64,000 nucleotides of DNA from Acanthaster planci (GCF_001949145.1 NW_019091648.1:44391-108390); one strand, 5' to 3'; shown: positions 44,560 to 55,734, counted from the stretch's first letter. The notes: generated by a model not told the origin, from the sequence alone. Numbers and translations are program-made.

Positions 44560-44900
44560 CGGTTTCCCTTGTAGATCGACTATATCTTCTTCCAAATTGA
44601 TGATTGCAGCTTGGGGTTTTTAAGGAAGTATAATTCTAAAAAAAATGTCTTCGATGGAGGCCCTGAACAAGTCCAAACTATAAGTTTGATTTTTCTTTTT
44701 CTAGTGTCATATTTGGGATCATTTGAGTAACATATTACAGTAACTATTCTCCATCCCTTAAAAAATTTTTTTTCAGCGGGATTTTGAAAGTGTTTTATAT
44801 ATCTGTGCTGCGGTATATACAACAGCGTAGGTGTTCAGTCCTTGTACGGTAATTGAAATTATCAAGCTAACAACTTGATTATTGGATAATTGTAGTTCTC
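44560..44900 (-). pseudogene. Gypsy aspartic protease remnant
   Basis: VQGLNTYAVVYTAAQIYKTF near 44800 corresponds to the active-site loop, where AVVDTAAQ is expected; the catalytic Asp is Tyr. Further on, DIVDLQGKPIQGSDEK. Stops interrupt the frame. Confidence 0.5.
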
Positions 44901-44999
44901 GTATTGATTGCTTAATCGTTTACGCGGAAAGTGATGTTTTGGCAAGTCCCCGTAGAATCTAATACCGGCTGTCGGCCAGCACAGTCGGCATTTAACATT

Positions 45000-45971
45000 T
45001 TAAAGAGGGAGTCCGATTACTAGGTTCGGCGGAGATGAAGGCCGTGGCAAAAATTTGCTACAGCGTTCGGGAGATTGAGATATGTTTTTGGGACAATCCC
45101 TAGCAAAATAACCCTGTTGGTTGCATTCAAAGCAAAGCTCACTAGATGGAGACACCAGGGGTACTCGATTACGGTATGTTGTCATTTGACCGTTCAGAAC
45201 GTTAGTTATGCTTTTCGGCACATCTCTGTTTGTTGTTGGGACTGATAAGTATACGAAACGTCTCTGCGAAAAAGGCATAGCAGGAATGTGGAGTGTTTCT
45301 CAGGGTCTATTAGTTTATTAGACTGCATATTTTAAGATGCGCTAGTATTTCACGCAAATATTCTGATTGAGTTCAGACCAGTCCAAACAAATGTCGATCT
45401 GGTCCTTTCCTTTTTACCTAAACTTGGACTTGTACTCTCAAGGACTCGGCTGTAACATGTAAATTAAAAGATACATGCCGTACTCTGGGGCTGCTAGATC
45501 GGGCTAACAATTGAACTGAATTGCCTCAATAAGAGTCTTGGGGTCACGATAAAGTGCTAGCTCTGCCGCGTTTACATCAGAGCAGCCTCTCAAAAATGCT
45601 TCCTTTGCTATCATTTCAAATATTTCGGAACCGGCGCCGCGATATGGTCGTGTGATTAAATGCCTCACGCTCTGTCCAAATTCGAGTACGGGCTCATCTT
45701 CGCGTTAGTGGATATGAGTTCGATATGAGGAAAGCTCAAGCCCGGTATATTTTTGGATCCTGTATTTCCCCAAACATTTTTAAGAATTGTGATTTGATCT
45801 GCAATTTGGTAATTTCGCATTGTATGGGGTTCTTGCCAGGCAATAGCAATCAAGCACTTTGCCACTCAGTGCTCCAACCAGCTGCAATAACTTGGTTCTG
45901 TCATCCCATTGACAACATTCAGCAAGGGCTTTTAATTTCATAATAAATGCATTGGAAGTTCCCTGTTCCAT
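45000..45971 (-). pseudogene. Gypsy gag with zinc knuckle
   Basis: KALAECCQWDDRTKLLQLVG (about 45930), REDEPVLEFGQSVRHLI and EAFLRGCSDVNAAELAL (about 45700-45560) form a typical gag capsid region. At 45130-45090 a knuckle reads CFECNQQGYFARDC, where the His of CCHC is replaced. Frameshifts separate the parts. Confidence 0.65.
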
Positions 45972-46203
45972 CTAACGGTTCAATTTTAGGAAATTAGCAA
46001 TTTGGGGCGAGCAGTCGTAGAAGCATTGTGCTTTACTTCTGGTCTACAAAGGGACATCCCCAAAACTCCCTTGACTTCTGGTCTAAAAGGGAATTCCCCA
46101 ATCAAAGATTTTTGCCCTGCGACGCAATTTCACAAAAGAGTTCCAAGGCGAAAGAAAACTAAAAAATGTTTTCAACATTTCTCTAAACGTTGATGGCCCT
46201 AAC

Positions 46204-46443
46204 TTGTTGCCAGTAAATTTTATATATACTAAATTAACCGCCGCTCATGCTGTGTGGTTAATCTTCAACGGTTACGAAACGAAACAAGATTTAATCGAGC
46301 AAGCAAAAAGCTGGACGTGCAAAACCCAAAAGCATCGCATTTGTTTGGTGAGAACGACCAAAGCCGGCAAAACAAGTTTATTAAACCAAAGGAAATATTT
46401 ATTCCCGTTGTCACTTAAAATTGAAAAATATTTAATAAGTTAA
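46204..46443 (+). other. ORF with degenerate P-loop-like segment
   Basis: An open frame containing FNGYETKQDLIEQAKSW and CLVRTTKAGKTSLLNQ. If the Arg were Gly it would be a Walker A motif (GxxxxGKT). Lies just upstream of the cysteine-repeat gene of Polinton fragment 3. Not found in the main Polinton; could be chance. Confidence 0.2.
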
Positions 46444-46552
46444 ATAGAAACCAGACAAATATAAAATAGACATGCTAAATCAAACTACTAACGTTAATTG
46501 GTACCTTTTGCTAAGACACGGTAAATTCAATTAATTTAGTAGATTCGTACGG

Positions 46553-46858
46553 TTGCTTGCGCTGTTTACATTCAGACGTGTATTCGAATGCACCGATTGT
46601 AAAGAATTGTCCGACTTTCACAAATGTAACGACTGCAATTGCGTAGCCTGGTTCAATTCGTACGACTGCAAAGATTCAAATGCTTTGGACAGCTGCAAAG
46701 CATGTTTCGACTGCGGCAATTACATAAAGTGTTTTGGTTGTACCCTCTGCACGTACTGCGTACATTGCAACGAATTGGAAGGTATGGATCACGTTGCACT
46801 CGTGGACATCAGGCAAAAAAAAATTACGCAAGTGCGAGAGGACGAAACAGCGCCTTAA
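46553..46858 (+). CDS. Cysteine-repeat protein, second Polinton copy
   Basis: An open frame of 101 codons with dense C-x2-C spacing: FECTDCKELSDFHKCNDC, DSCKACFDCGNYIKCFGC and TLCTYCVHCNE. It corresponds to 3442-3985 but is shorter and ends in a different basic tail (DIRQKKITQVREDE). The frame continues upstream without an ATG of its own. Its survival as an open frame among decayed neighbours is notable. Function unknown; metal binding is the obvious hypothesis. Confidence 0.55.
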   Translation: MLALFTFRRVFECTDCKELSDFHKCNDCNCVAWFNSYDCKDSNALDSCKACFDCGNYIKCFGCTLCTYCVHCNELEGMDHVALVDIRQKKITQVREDETAP

Positions 46859-47071
46859 TCCTGGGTGGAAACTGGATTCAGATTTATATAAAATTGGGTT
46901 AATAATCGACACGACCTAAGACGTTGAATTAAAGTACATGTTCTGCCACCAGATTTAATAGATGCGGCCAATTAGCTCCAGAAACCCCCCCCCAAAAATT
47001 TATCAACTCAAATTTACATCTTTAATTTATTATAGTCACGAAGGCCCAGAAAAGCGCCTGCTATAAATAGG

Positions 47072-47310
47072 ATGACGGACACGACTTATCACGCCATAAA
47101 CCCTTTCTATAAGTACGGCTCGCGAGATTATACTGTCGATAATATTTTCTTCAAAACAATTGATGTGGCTTACGAGTTTATTGAGAAGCAAGCAAACCAA
47201 GTCTCTCATGCCATCTTGCACGATAAATGCCCACAAAGCCAGTCGCAATATTGAGGATTCGAACAGGATAGAATACGTGGTTAAACCACCCTACACAGAC
47301 AAAACCGTAT
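47072..47310 (+). CDS. Unrecognised ORF in Polinton fragment 3
   Basis: MTDTTYHAINPFYKYGSRD, then FKTIDVAYEFIEKQANQVSH, with apparent continuation in another frame (RIEYVVKPPYTDKTV). Protein-like, no counterpart seen in the main Polinton. Ends before the Ngaro-like insertion. Not identified. Confidence 0.35.
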
Positions 47311-48046
47311 GTGCGTTAAAATAGATTCTTACGCTTCGTTATTTGACCATCGATAGAGGCCCATTACGTCGTCAAATATCAAGAAATTCATAAATAAGCG
47401 ATGCGATGCTTAATTGTTCATTTACCAGAAAGACGTGCATAAGGGAACCCACGGTACGCTGTCTTGCGGTGCCAGCGTTAGATATACGGTTTCGACTGCT
47501 ATGTTGAAACTTACAAATGACGGAATAATTTCAAATAAATCGGCATTGCTCGAGAATCGATGATTCGATCGTGCAAAAATCAAAGAAGACATACAATAAA
47601 TTTGAGGCAAAATGAATTGCAGCTTCAAATAATTTATCGCCGCGGGAGATTGGAGGCTCTTGACTAAGTGGGTCAGTAGTATTCACTTACGGTTGCTGGC
47701 ACGGTGATTTAATGCCTCGAACTAGTTACTGGCGTGACCTCAAAAATGTTAGTAGCACTGGACACTCCCGGTCACTTTTGCTTGAGCAGCCGTGGCGTTT
47801 GGTTGGAAAAGAGAAAATCTGTCTGTTTTTGCAAAAGCTATTTTGTTAGTTATGCCCAACGACGATTACAAGCAGCGGGCTTCTTCTGGGCCGACGGATG
47901 GAGCGAAGCGTTCTTGAGGTGGCGTCGCAAGTCTTCCAGTCAAGATGCGTCGCGGCCCTTGCAGGGTCTAGTGCACCGCAGCTTGCATCGCCCGGTACGG
48001 ATAACCACTATTATACCGTTGGCTACGGTCGGAATGATTCCAGAGA

Positions 48047-48960
48047 GTGCAAATGACCCCTTTTTTACGGGCTTACCCTTATACTCAGGACTCCAACAGT
48101 TTGCAAGAAGGTTTTTTGCAAGGTTTCCGGGTAGCTATTCAGGTCCCAGGATTAGTACCTCTGCTCGTAATTCTGCATTTGCTCGCAAACATCCCAACAT
48201 TCTGCAGTCAAAAATTGATCATGAAGTTGCTTTTGGGTCGCGTTGCTGGCCCGTTTTTGTCCCAGCCTCTTCTTCATTGCTGTTATTCACCTATGGGGCC
48301 TGGTGCCCAAAGAGACTCTAGGTGAATTTCGGTTAATCCATAATTTGTCCTCCCCTATCGGCAAATCGGTGAATGATTTCATTGATCCCGCAGACACCCA
48401 CCATTTCATACACGAATTTAAGTGAGGCGATAACTATGATCGCAGTGCCCTGATGGCTTCAGATATTAAGTCCGCTTTCCATGTACTTCCCGTCCATCCA
48501 AGCGATTTTTATTTGCTTGGTTTTTCCCATAACGGCCAATTTTATTTCAATAAATGTATGCCTATGGGCTGAGCTATATCCTGTGTTACGTTCGAGCGGT
48601 TCAGTACTTTCCTTGAGTACTGTACTCGCAAGGTAGCCGAATCTCCTAACATTGTGCATTATCTGGATGATGTCCTGTTCGTTGGGGCTAATCATGCCGA
48701 GTGCGCACGTTCCCTCCAATCTTTCAGAGTAGTTTTTCAGCGATTTGGGGTACCTATCGTGGGAAAAAAAAACGAAGGTCCAGCTACGAACCTCACTTTC
48801 CTGGGTTTTAGCGATCGATACGGTTGCACGACAGATTCAAATCCCGACTGATAAGCAAGTTGCTTTACAAAGTGCGATTGTTAGTTGCTCGATCAGAAGA
48901 AACTCACGCTGCGCAATGTTCAGTCCCTGCTAGGTCGTCTCAATTTTGTTTGTAAGACGG
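48047..48960 (+). pseudogene. Ngaro-like reverse transcriptase
   Basis: Blocks in order: KLIMKLLLGRVAGPFLSQ, GEFRLIHNLSSPIGKSVNDF, SDIKSAFHVLPVHPSDFYLL, CMPMG, FERFSTFLEYC, VHYLDDVLFVGANH (catalytic YLDD at about 48655), LTFLGF, then QSLLGRLNFVCKTVRPGRAF. Reading needs shifts near 48300, 48425, 48575 (a stop after CMPMG) and 48830. Reverse transcribes the element RNA. Confidence 0.75.
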
Positions 48961-49600
48961 TAAGACCTGGTAGGGCCTTTCTCCGTCGTTTGCATGATCT
49001 AGCTAGGGGTATCTCCAAACCTCATCACAAAATTCGCATCACTTCAGGTGCACGAGCAGACTTGCTCGCATGGCAGCAGTTTTTGTCACATTTCAGCGGA
49101 ACGATAATGTTTCCAGATTCGGTATGGTACAATAGTGACCAATTGCACATGTACACTGATGCTTCTGTTGAAATTGGCTTTGGGGCTTACTTTGCTGCGC
49201 ACTTGGTGTCAAGGGAGGTGGCCCGAGCATGTAAAAAGTCAGTCCCTTTCTATTGCCTGCTTGGAGTTGTTCCCTGTTGTGCTAGCGGTCCAGTAGTGGG
49301 CTGTCCCATTGCATAATAAACGTGTGATATTTTTTTGTGACAATCACGCTGTAGTTAGTGTCATCAACAGACAAACGTCTAAATGTCACTTAATGATGCG
49401 TTTGGTGCGCCGCCTCGTGGTGACATGTCTCACATATAATATCCAGTTTCGATCTCAGCGTGTTCCATGCCTGGATAATGGCATAGCTGATGCTCTTTCA
49501 CGTTTTCAGATGTGGTCATCTGATTTGGTCATCTCGCACCCGCTGGCAGACCGCGATATGACCCCCTTACTCGACAACCTGTGGAGTGTCTTCAGTTAGA
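48961..49600 (+). pseudogene. Ngaro-like RNase H domain
   Basis: Connection region RRLHDLARGISKPHHKIRI, then LHMYTDASVEIGFGAYF (first catalytic Asp), HNKRVIFFCDNHAVVSVINR (Asp in CDN), RSQRVPCLDNGIADALSRFQ (Asp in the C-terminal motif). One break near 49300. Follows the RT without a spacer. Confidence 0.7.
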
Positions 49601-49617
49601 GGTCCAGAGCCTTTTGC

Positions 49618-50496
49618 ATGACGCGGTGGCCCCCGCACGAACTTGTCTTATCAGGGGGCTTGGCATCTTTTTTTAATGTTTTAGTCAAACCCACGGTTCC
49701 GACGCCGTCAGATAATTCGTTTTATTGCATTTTGTCGGTATCTGGGTATGCCCCCACAACGATTACCTCTTACGTCTCGGGGGTTTCTTCCAATTTGCAG
49801 TTAATGAGTTATCCTGATTTAACTAAGCATTTTCTGGTCAAACGTTTACTGGAGGGATGTCGTAGGCGTAGTAGTCGTCGCGACCGACTAGCACTTATGA
49901 TATTTTATGTTGTATGGTCCCAGCTTTGCAGGCAGTTTGCTCGAGTAAATTCGAGGCTCGACTTTTCTGAGTGGCTTTCTTACTTGGTTTTTTTTGGTTC
50001 CTTTCGCATTGGGGGATTTTTACTGCCCAATCCCACCAATCTTCTAGTCCGTTGTGTCGTAAAAGACTCCCCTCCAAGGGTCGAACTTGTCCTACGTCAC
50101 TCCAAAAAACAGATCAATATGGCCATGGTTATGTAGTTTCCAGCCCAGCAACGCATAGCAGGCACAACATGAAGTGCCCCGTCCGGGCGACTGTCTTATC
50201 TTGCCTGTTCCATATCCCCCAACGGCCCGTTTTTGTCACATTTCCATGGGCGTCCTGTCGCGCGTTACCAATTTGTCGCGGTACTCCGTCATGCCCTTGA
50301 GTTTACAGGGCTTTACGACGCCAGATTTACCTCTCATTCTTTTCGCATAGGGGCAGCTACGTCTGCGGCTATGGCAGGTGTGTCTGAGGATGATGTTAAA
50401 ATTTTGGGGCGTTGGAAGTCTGGGGCTTACCGACGTTACATTTGGATTCTCCCAGCTATTTTGCCATTGAACGCTACATGTTGTATTAGTACTTAA
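49618..50496 (+). pseudogene. Ngaro-like tyrosine recombinase
   Basis: N-terminal SAM-like part with SGYAPTTITSYVSGVSSNLQ, then SEWLSYLVFFGSFRIGGFLL (first catalytic Arg), VELVLRHSKKQ, and after a frameshift near 50130 ARYQFVAVLRHALEFTG, FTSHSFRIGAATSAAMAG (His-x2-Arg), VKILGRWKSGAYRRYIW (Trp/His position and the nucleophilic Tyr). All catalytic positions are present although the frame is broken. It would integrate the cDNA by site-specific recombination. Confidence 0.75.
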
Positions 50497-50539
50497 GTAC
50501 TTTGCTTGTGTTTTTGTTCCGATTTTCTTTTCATTTTTC

Positions 50540-50830
50540 TTGCGAAAATTGGCCCCCCTGCCAAAGCCAACTGTGTCGGCCCTTGGGGAGAGCGCCTTAA
50601 TCGACTGGCCTATCTGGATGGGACTGCGAAGACTCCAGATGTTCCAGTTCTCCGATTTCCTGTTGGAAGCGTCCTGCTTCATCATCCTGCAGTTTGGCGC
50701 CAACGACCTTGTACACAAACATTTACTAGCACGGTAGTGCATCAATTTGGCAAGAGAAGCACTGCCGTACACTGTCATTTTTTATTCCGAGTAACTGCCC
50801 CGCCAAATTTACTCACGCCCTAAAGCAGAG
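50540..50830 (+). pseudogene. SGNH-hydrolase-like domain downstream of recombinase
   Basis: LLEASCFIILQFGANDLVHK contains GxND, block III of SGNH hydrolases, followed after a stop by VIFYSE and LPR, a pattern seen after GxND in hydrolases carried by Ngaro elements. The first (GDS) and last (DxxH) blocks are not visible. Role in retroelements is unknown. Confidence 0.5.
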
Positions 50831-51130
50831 TTCCCTCGAGCGTACGCGACGTTCATTCATTATTTCGATACGCTCATGGGGGTGTTATTTGGCACCCTAG
50901 ATCCAGTGGTCGTCCGCGGACGAATCATGCAGACGAATTTCATTCGACTGATGACAGTTGTTCGGCGCCATATTGATTGCCTGTTGCATCTCCCTTTAAT
51001 ACCACCACCTGAGGTCTATTTGGCGGCGGTCATGTTGCCGACTTTATTTTCAGCAACAAGCCAGTTTGACGTGAATTTCATTCAGGGACCGCAAATTGAC
51101 CTCGTTTTTAAGGCACTGTATTCTTAGTAA

Positions 51131-51899
51131 CCACACTTATGGGAATGTGCCGAAAGGAAGGATCCTTTGTCGGGGGAGTCATTACATTATTAAGGGCCAA
51201 ATTTAGAAAAGCCATTTCGTACTAATTTCTGTCGTTTGACATAAATAAGCTGTAAATGGTTGTTGAAAATGCTCATTAGTTGCCCGTTATTCCAGCAACC
51301 CAGTGTAAGTCCCAAGTTGGGCCGCACCTCGTGGAGATTGCTGTCCGATCCCATCGTTTGATGGTCGGCCCAAAGTTATTGTATGCTGAAGTAAATCCTT
51401 GTTAATATGTTCACGAAACTTGGGTAATTTTGCATTCTGCCATGTAATTGCTGTTTGAATTTGCATATCGAAGGCTTTGTACCGTGCAGGTACATTCCAA
51501 AATTAATTTCCCGCTCCATGTGCTTTGGGCGGAAACCAAGCTGATATGATAATTGTTTTTCATACATTTTTTTGCTGATAGCTCTATGTATGTGTGGCTG
51601 TTTTGCGTCACCAGGCTCGGGCGGGAACAATCTCTGTAATTTTTGCTGAATAGCTACACTTTGCCTGAAACGCAATGTAAAATATACAGCGTCACCAGCT
51701 TCGGGTGGGAACAACCTGAACTGTGTCAAGTTCAATAAACGGCTGCTCAGGCCAATCGACACAAAAATTAGAATGCGAGTGTCCACCTGTCCCTGAGTTC
51801 AGTTCTCTGGTCCTGTGCATGCGGGGGGATAAATACAATGGAAATAGCAGATGAGTCTGAACTAGCCTGTCGCGATTGGGGGCTAATATAAACTCGCAT
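51131..51899. other. Probable 3' part of the Ngaro-like element; no gene seen
   Basis: Contains CGTCACCAGGCTCGGGCGGG at 51607 and a close direct relative CGTCACCAGCTTCGGGTGGG at 51690, 83 bp apart. Could be terminal repeat sequence. Minus-strand ORF 51376-51786 spans both repeats and has no recognisable motif. Confidence 0.35.
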
Positions 51900-52391
51900 T
51901 AATTCGGACGAAGCAGAAAATTTGGGCGGTAAATATAATCAGCGTTTCGTCTTCAAAAAGCCCAAATTTAAAACGAGCAAAATATTTAAAGTGTGGATGT
52001 CAAATTAACCACGGAACAAGCGGGGTTAGTCGAACGTAAAAACCGAAGTTACCAAGTTTTGGCGGCTAAGATTTTCTAGGGGCAAGCCGCTACGTGCTAG
52101 TATTGCCGCCTGTTAGACCTGTTTAAAATCTCCAAGATGTTTCAATGGTTAAACTTCATAAAGAATAGGAAGATTTTTAAAAACCCTTTTACTATAAATG
52201 GAGATTCACACTTTTTATTTGTCCCAGAATCCTCAGACATTTTAATTGAAAAAGGTCATCGACAATTCAAAAGACGACAAGGCCATTTAAGTTAAAAACA
52301 TTTTGTTTGAAAGTGGTCAGTCGAAAAACGGGCAGTAGTTTGATTTATTGCAAGTGATTTCGACAAGTAGATATTTCCGCAGTGATTTTGA

Positions 52392-52530
52392 AATGCCTCG
52401 AAAATTAAAATGCTTAAATATAGACGAACTGACCTTTTAAGTCACGACGGAAACCGGAGGGCTTTTTGCAAAATGAAAACGACGGTTTAATTATCGAACT
52501 TATCATTTTAACTGCGCAGTTATAAAACTT
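52392..52530 (+). pseudogene. Relative of the small Polinton protein at 4131
   Basis: MPRKLKCLNIDELTF, stop, VTTETGG, then in the next frame NENDGLIIELIIL. Corresponds to the SLVNYQIKSLHFSL...DGTILLELDIF block of 4131-4349. Confidence 0.45.
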
Positions 52531-52948
52531 ATGTTTAAAAAGATGACAACAAACGTTGAGTCAAATATCAATCCAGACGAAGCCGAAACAAATGCGACTA
52601 AAATTTACCACCTTCAAAAGATCGAAGATATTCCAGGTCAAATTTTAAGAGAACGCGAGGCGCGCGAAACTTCTAACAAAAAGATTAAAAGGCTGTTACG
52701 CGCTCAATTATGTAGAGTACAAGCGTGGAAGCCGTAGGCGCGACTTTGCAGCCATTCCGCTATTCTTGGGAGTATTTACCGGACCCGTGGGGCTCGCGAT
52801 GGAAGGCCTAGCCATAGGCGTATTGGGGGCTTACGCGATTTTAAAGTACACCTCCCGCAGGTTGACCCATAAAACTAAAAAGCACGATCAAATTCACAAG
52901 CTCGCAGGCGCCAAATTGAACTTTTGGATTGGGGAATTCAACATGTAA
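52531..52948 (+). pseudogene. Relative of the helical membrane-linked Polinton protein
   Basis: An N-terminal polar part (MFKKMTTNVESNINPDEAET, HLQKIEDIPGQILRERE) not well preserved in copy 1, then after shifts TGPVGLAMEGLAIGVLGAYA and RRLTHKTKKHDQIHKLAGAK. The C-terminal half, including any late-domain-like tail, is missing: sequence becomes unrelated after AKLN. Confidence 0.6.
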
Positions 52949-52959
52949 TTTACCTTTAT

Positions 52960-54550
52960 AAATGAAACGGATTTACATCTGGACAGATTCAGATGATGAC
53001 ATGTATAATTTAAGTGACAAATATCTTCACACTGTGTTTTATCTCTTTTTAATTATACAAAACAAATACAATTATGTCGTACAAACTGGGAAAACTCGTA
53101 ACACTAACTCTTCACCTTTGGTGAATAATAATGACACATGGGGAAATGGAGCATACAGTTTATGTAGGAGCGTGAACAAAAACACAGCTAAATATAATTG
53201 TTTTCATGTATTTAAAAGAATATCTTGTGATCTTTTGTTAAATGTACCTGTTTTTTAATTTTACGTGTGTTATGAGGAAAGCCCTTTGTAAGTGATTTAT
53301 TTTACTTCTGGGCAATCTTGCAGGTCTTTGTGTGTGCTTTACTGTCTTCTTAATTATTTGGATTTTGCCCGAAAATCGAAATACATAAATGGATCCCATT
53401 TGGCAGTGATTAGCACGTTACTGCGCACTTTAAAATTGGGTCTACAATTTAGAAAACACATTCGATAAAGCAGCTGGGTTACTGTGAAAATGACTTTTTT
53501 TCACCCCAAAAACTATGTTAAACTTGTAACACAAATTTATCTCTTTTTTTTCATCTGAAGCAAGTGAACAAGTGTTAAGACTGGAATTCTGCTTTCTCTA
53601 ATTTTGTATCGGTGGAGGTAAACTATACATGTACCTGGACTGTGTCAAGAAAAAACAGGTTGGAGGTACCTATTTTGGAAAATGGTTGTTGGTCGACAAA
53701 TGTACTTGACAAATTCCGTACAGAATGAGTAGACCAAATTCCGTGCTTTTATCATGGATTTTCTATTATTTGCTCTGCTGTAAAAAGATTACTAAGATCA
53801 TGGAGGAAGGACATGGAAGGAGTTACAACTCTGGCACGTCAAAGTGCTCGATGATCATCGCCGCCCGGTCAGACAAACAATAGTAATCATTCCAAAAATG
53901 CCTGATTACTGCCTGTAGCTTAGCTCGACAAGCGGGACCAGTTATATCCTAGCAATATTTGTGGAGTTTTCTTTGCAATTAACTGCAACTTGTCGCAGTG
54001 ACCGGGAAAAAGAAAGAAAATATCTAGCAATAGATTTACTTTAGCCGTCGTGAATAAATTGTTTTTAAAGATTTTGATGCACTTTTCCATTATCCATGCA
54101 ATGTTTGTAATTTTATTTTGTCAGCGAATGATTGCGGCAATGATCATGGGGTAAAAAGGGGGCTTATGGTTATGAAACAGCTGGTGCATAGCAAGCATTC
54201 ACTGTGCTCTGGCTATGGACATACCAGACATGACAGAAAGCGGTAATTGGCCAGATGTTGTAGCCTGGGCAGTTCAAAGTCCTTTTGTGTCCTTCCTCCA
54301 TGTTAAGATCAATCAATGAGAACTATACAAAGAGTGGTGCCACATACTCGACATAGCCTAATCTACAAATGTTAAATAACGGACATTACAAAGTTCAGGT
54401 AGGCATGCTCTAGCTTTTTGTTATACATGTATTTTATTTGCGAAGAGGCTTTTCCATGGTGACTATTCTGTGATAAAAAGTGAAAAAACACATGAAACTT
54501 CTTTTGTCTTGGGTTATAAAATTCACAAGCCCTGTTCTGTTTTCTTACAG
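52960..54550. other. No gene seen
   Basis: AT-rich sequence with no recognisable repeat or coding signal. Confidence 0.4.
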
Positions 54551-54651
54551 GAGAACTGCTTTCGACAGTTGTGCAGCTCAGTTTTTTAAAGTTAGCTATG
54601 ACAGATGTGTACCCCTCCGACCGATTTTATGGAAGTTGCTTTTCAAGATAA
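54551..54651 (+). other. Possible terminal exon, weak
   Basis: Follows a good acceptor (TTTTCTTACAG) and reads ELLSTVVQLSFLKLAMTD, then VYPSDRFYGSCFSR and a stop. If real it belongs to a plus-strand gene converging on THOC3 with about 60 bp between stop codons. No partner exon or family recognised. Confidence 0.2.
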
Positions 54652-54709
54652 TCTTACCTACCCCTATAAAACTCTATAGAAAAACCTCTATAGAAAACTA
54701 GATAAACCA

Positions 54710-54873
54710 TCAACACAAATCATTTGAGAGTCCAAACAGTTTAACAGTGCCAGCATCTCTATCTCTGTTGTACTTATCTTTATCATCACACGCAAATGCC
54801 AGCAAATGTCTCTTGGGATGCCATGAAACTGTGAATGTTGGACTTTCACACTGGACTTCAGTGATCTTCTCAC
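54710..54873 (-). CDS. THOC3: THO complex subunit 3, last coding exon
   Basis: On the minus strand, after a T-rich tract and the acceptor AATTATTGAAG, an open exon of 164 nt reads VQCESPTFTVSWHPKRHLLA, FACDDKD, GTVKLFGLSNDLC and stop. This is the final WD40 blade of THOC3 (TEX1), which acts in the TREX/THO complex coupling transcription to mRNA export in the nucleus. The vertebrate protein ends in the same way, at GLPND plus one residue. The intron before it is phase 1. Upstream exons (towards higher coordinates) were not found up to 64000, so the preceding intron is long or this is a stray 3' exon. No frame damage. Confidence 0.8.
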
Positions 54874-54992
54874 CTTCAATAATTGAAAAAAAAAACAGTC
54901 ATCTAGTAATTAAAACAAGCAATATTGACAAGGAGGTTTGAAAGGGGGTTGGAAACAAGCGAACTGCTTGTTAAAACACTTGCTATTGCTTA

Positions 54993-55029
54993 AGGCCAAG
55001 GTTGATGTGGTTAGCAGTCACCTTGGCCT
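54993..55029. repeat. Perfect hairpin, 10-bp stem
   Basis: AGGCCAAGGT (54993-55002) and ACCTTGGCCT (55020-55029), 17-nt loop; outer bases (CTTA...TAAG) extend the symmetry with gaps. In the THOC3 upstream intron. Confidence 0.6.
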
Positions 55030-55128
55030 GTAACCCTTAAGGTCTACAATCAACAGGCTATCAGATGAAAGCAAGAACAACCCTGGCACTAAGTTTGAGC
55101 CTGATTTATGTCCAGTTCTTGAGTTATG

Positions 55129-55155
55129 GTCAAACAATTATTCCAATTGTTTGAC
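55129..55155. repeat. Perfect hairpin, 11-bp stem, 5-nt loop
   Basis: GTCAAACAATT at 55129-55139 and AATTGTTTGAC at 55145-55155. Could be a cruciform-prone site or a remnant of a small inverted-repeat transposon. Confidence 0.6.
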
Positions 55156-55734
55156 TCACATTTTGCTACCCAGGTTTCTTGAGATAGATAAGTCATCCAA
55201 AACCCCAACACAGTGGATATACTGACAAAAAAAGAGGACCTGAGGAATAAGTGGCATTTTCTTTTCAAAGCGAATCAGACTGAAATCTGAAACATGTGAC
55301 GCAAACTCGTGTGTGTTGTGCTTCGACTCATTGTATAGCAGACATGCATACCTTGCTCGGTAATGCTTTGTTACAGATTTTTTTGATGTGACAAGGATGA
55401 TATATATATAGAAGCTTATCCTAATTGTTGTCAGAATAATTGCTACATATCAGTATGTAAACACAAATCCACTCATGTCTGGCAACAGACTAGTCATTAA
55501 CTACAGAAAATTTAGCATTTGGTGTAGAATTGAGACAACTGTTTCTCGTCGGCTGTTTTACGGGCCTTGTTTTAGGTCATTTTCCCAGTTCAGACTTGTG
55601 ATTTTTTTCAGTGTTATTGCAACTCAAATAATCCTCAATCTTATCTAATAAAAGGTGGTCAGTAATCCACCTTGTGCGTAGGAGACACGACAAAATGTTT
55701 TGAAATTTAAACTTTTTAAATTAGATCTTTTTAG

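Larger units (their letters stand above)
43520..45971 (-). mobile_element. Second decayed Gypsy-type element (gag, protease, RT)
   Basis: Minus-strand order: gag (45971-45000), protease (about 44900-44560), RT (44102-43520). The RT stops in the palm just before the motif that would precede YxDD, and TatD sequence begins about 15 bp further on. No LTR or integrase seen. Confidence 0.7.
47650..51130 (+). mobile_element. Ngaro-like DIRS-superfamily retrotransposon
   Basis: Plus-strand order RT, RNase H, tyrosine recombinase, SGNH hydrolase. This order is that of Ngaro elements, not DIRS1 (where recombinase precedes RT). Left and right limits are approximate: the split repeats were not resolved. 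It lies between two halves of Polinton fragment 3, so it inserted into that fragment. The stretch 47734-48040 is probably part of its gag or RT leader; no motif recognised. Confidence 0.75.
51900..52948 (+). mobile_element. Polinton fragment 3, left-end genes
   Basis: Matches 4131-4700 of the main Polinton in order and orientation: broken relative of the small protein at 52392-52520, then the helical membrane-linked gene at 52531. Together with the cysteine-repeat gene at 46553 it forms a left end split by the Ngaro-like element. Confidence 0.65.

Noticed and set aside
50236-50778. Minus-strand ORF of 180 codons
   Set aside because: Antisense to the tyrosine recombinase and SGNH region, which carry the recognisable motifs.
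51376-51786. Minus-strand ORF of 136 codons
   Set aside because: Spans a direct repeat of the Ngaro-like 3' region and shows no protein motif.
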